Shown here piece by piece: positions 62,111-64,000 of a DNA stretch of 64,000 nt (positions are counted from its first letter, which is position 1; every line of letters begins with the position of its first letter). Origin of the DNA: Phymorhynchus buccinoides (lineage: Eukaryota > Mollusca > Gastropoda > Neogastropoda > Raphitomidae); the NCBI GenBank assembly GCA_017654935.2, contig CM065682.1:34017432-34081431 (forward strand), in the 5' to 3' direction. The position numbers were made by a program, and so were the translations under genes. The notes under the pieces are model-generated. The model ran no database searches. It was not told the DNA's origin and saw only the letters and a program-made list of their open reading frames with translations.

Positions 62111-63137
62111 CAGAAAAAAACAAAAACAACAAACAATGCAATAATTCTGAACCACAACACTCCTACATAAGATCAACACTGTTTCGCCTCTTGTTGACAT
62201 TTGATCAACTGACTGAAATTCGAAGGGACGTAAGTCTCACCTTGCTGTGAGACTTGCTTCCCTTCCAAGAAAGGGGAAATAAGTCTCACTTAGCAAAAAG
62301 CAAAGGGAAACAAATATCCCCATGTGTTGTGGGTGTCCCCACGAGCAGAAGTGACGTCAAAAAGTCTCCATAAGCCGGAAGTCAACCCGTGCTACAAACG
62401 AGCCGCTTCCTAGTGGCTAGTAATAATACGCTAAGGCCCAAAGTGTAAAAGAACGTAACAACTCGGATACCGCTTAAATGTCAGACTTTTGCTTGCCATA
62501 CAGTTCCAGAAGAACGCGTTGGGACGCGATTCCGCTATGTCTCGTTCAACATTTTGCTTTTGAAAGTTGATTTTGAAGGCAAAATGTATGGAATTTCCTT
62601 GAAATTTTGTGTCGTCTGCGTCGCCCGAGCTGTGTCGGAAATTGCCGAATCTACCTAGGAAAACACGAAGAATGCTGAACCTGTTAGTGCATGACCTGGG
62701 ATAGGTGTTTACTCCCTCCCCCCCCCCCCGGGGATAATGTTTCACCTGTTTTTTTGGAAAGTCCATTATATCAGAAGAATTAATTGATAGGTTACCCCTT
62801 GGTGAACCGGTTATTTTGGCCATGAGACTATTTTTAATGATTAAGTTTACTTCTTTGCGCTTACTAGTTTGCATTTTGGGGTAGGGGTAATCCGTCTGTG
62901 ATTATCATACTTTTTGTGCTTCAATCTGAATTCGTTTTAACATAAACAGAAAGTAGAAGAATTTTCCTTAAGATATCTGCCCATTTTTACGTGTAACTAT
63001 GGCAAAAGAAGGTATTATAACGATATTACTTTTGTGGGTTTTCAAATTGCAAACCACTGGTGGGTCTTACCATTAAGCCACAGCTGCACCTATTTCCAAT
63101 TATCCACGCAGTTACCATACTGCTCATAGCACATCTC

Positions 63138-63138
<1 letters not shown>

Positions 63139-63176
<38 letters not shown>

Positions 63177-63177
63177 G

Positions 63178-63258
<81 letters not shown>

Positions 63259-63271
63259 GTGTGTGTGTGTA
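63139..63271. repeat. (GT)n microsatellite, right arm
   Basis: Counterpart of 46171-46272 with a TTGTG and a TTTGTG interruption. Confidence 0.95.
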
Positions 63272-63283
63272 CCAAGCTTCAAC

Positions 63284-63516
63284 ATCATATCGATGGCTTG
63301 GAGTCAAAACGGACTATCTTTAGATAGTCCATTGACGTATTATTGGATTTATTACAAAAAATAATAACTTGTATCAAACAATGACTACAGAAATATAAAA
63401 AGGGGGGGTTGCTTTTTACATTTCAGCAGTCTTTTTTTTTTATACAAGTTATTAGTTTTCGTAATAAGTTCAATAATATGTCAATGGACTATCTTGACTC
63501 CAAGCCATCGATATGT
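63284..63516. mobile_element. MITE-like hairpin, right arm copy
   Basis: Mirror of 45925-46156 with the same ~85-bp inverted ends. Confidence 0.7.
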
Positions 63517-63589
63517 TGACTGGTGTCTGAGATATGGCTACAAATAGATTTTCAGTTTTCAAGGTCATACGTCAAGGTCATGACTAAGC

Positions 63590-64000
63590 TGATCCTAACC
63601 CTATCCCCTACATGTTTATGATTCTCGATCTCAAAGTCTGGTTCGTTTCAGTTCAGCTTAGGGTTGTCATGAAACTGAAAAGAACCAGACTTTAAGATCG
63701 AGAGTCGCAATCATGAAGATGATAAGGTTAGGATCAGCCTAGGGATGTTGTCATGAAACTGACAGAAACCAGACTTTGAGATTGAGAGCATTAACATGAA
63801 GAGGATAGGGTTAGGATCAGCCTAGGGTTGTTGTGAAACTGAAAAGAACCAGACTTTGTGATGGAGAGTCATAAACATGAATAGGATATGGTTAGGATCA
63901 GCCTAGGGTTGTTGTCATAAAACTGAAAGAAACCAGACTTCGAAATCGAGAGTCGTAAACACGAAGAGGATAGGGTTAGGATCAGCCTACGGTTGTTGTC
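63590..64000 (+). repeat. ~88-bp tandem array, right arm
   Basis: One minus-oriented unit (63590-63655) is followed by plus-oriented units to the window end. They match both the mirrored 45443-45787 and the direct 24560-24880 arrays. Confidence 0.92.

Overview
This window is non-coding-rich animal DNA, most likely from a mollusc or another lophotrochozoan. The evidence is intronless LINE, hAT-like and LTR elements, very long CA/GT/TC microsatellites, vertebrate-type TTAGGG motifs, and one single-exon class A GPCR of the divergent neuropeptide-receptor type common in lophotrochozoans. There is no operon structure. Only one ordinary host gene is convincing, the GPCR at 31580-32617. Three runs of exactly 500 N (5181-5680, 27384-27883, 54130-54629) are assembly gaps; the last two sit at or inside inverted repeats.

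Region 1 (1-9.6 kb): a 63-bp tandem array, microsatellites, decayed LINE pieces of two clades, an hAT-like MITE with a perfect 8-bp target duplication (5922-6403), and an indel-riddled ~22-bp minisatellite (6.74-8.05 kb). Region 2 (9681-15717): a long palindrome. Two 2447-bp arms face each other across a 1143-bp spacer, and each arm carries an intact, identical 692-codon gene. The protein shows a weak motif series like rolling-circle replication initiators of the Rep_trans type. The spacer has a perfect 27-bp stem with repeated decamers, then a 34-bp tandem array. This is the best candidate for an undescribed system. Region 3 (16.9-22.5 kb): a 360-bp TC tract and a LINE with an intact 970-codon endonuclease/reverse transcriptase ORF. 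A second hAT-like MITE copy (22739-23208) follows.

Region 4 (24885-40918): an inverted duplication whose arms flank the GPCR gene. The right arm is interrupted by a 4.3-kb LINE with an intact 1163-codon ORF (35156-39483, minus strand). The left arm preserves the empty site. The spacer also holds a 460-bp TIR element, a hairpin-headed repeat and a 93-bp in-frame minisatellite. Region 5 (40.9-45.1 kb): a LINE 3' end, then a decayed, internally deleted Ty3/Gypsy-like element.

Region 6 (about 45.4 kb to the window end): a giant inverted repeat centred on a 40-bp satellite array that changes strand across the third gap. The left arm carries a 2490-bp insertion with TG...CA ends, 8-bp terminal inverted repeats and a 5-bp duplication (47616-50105), best read as a solo LTR. 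The right arm has the empty site. A divergent fragment of the same composite block lies at about 23.2-24.9 kb, and an ~88-bp array (TTAGGG-like) recurs at 24.0, 45.1 and 63.6 kb. Overall the window records repeated inverted duplication followed by arm-specific transposon insertion.
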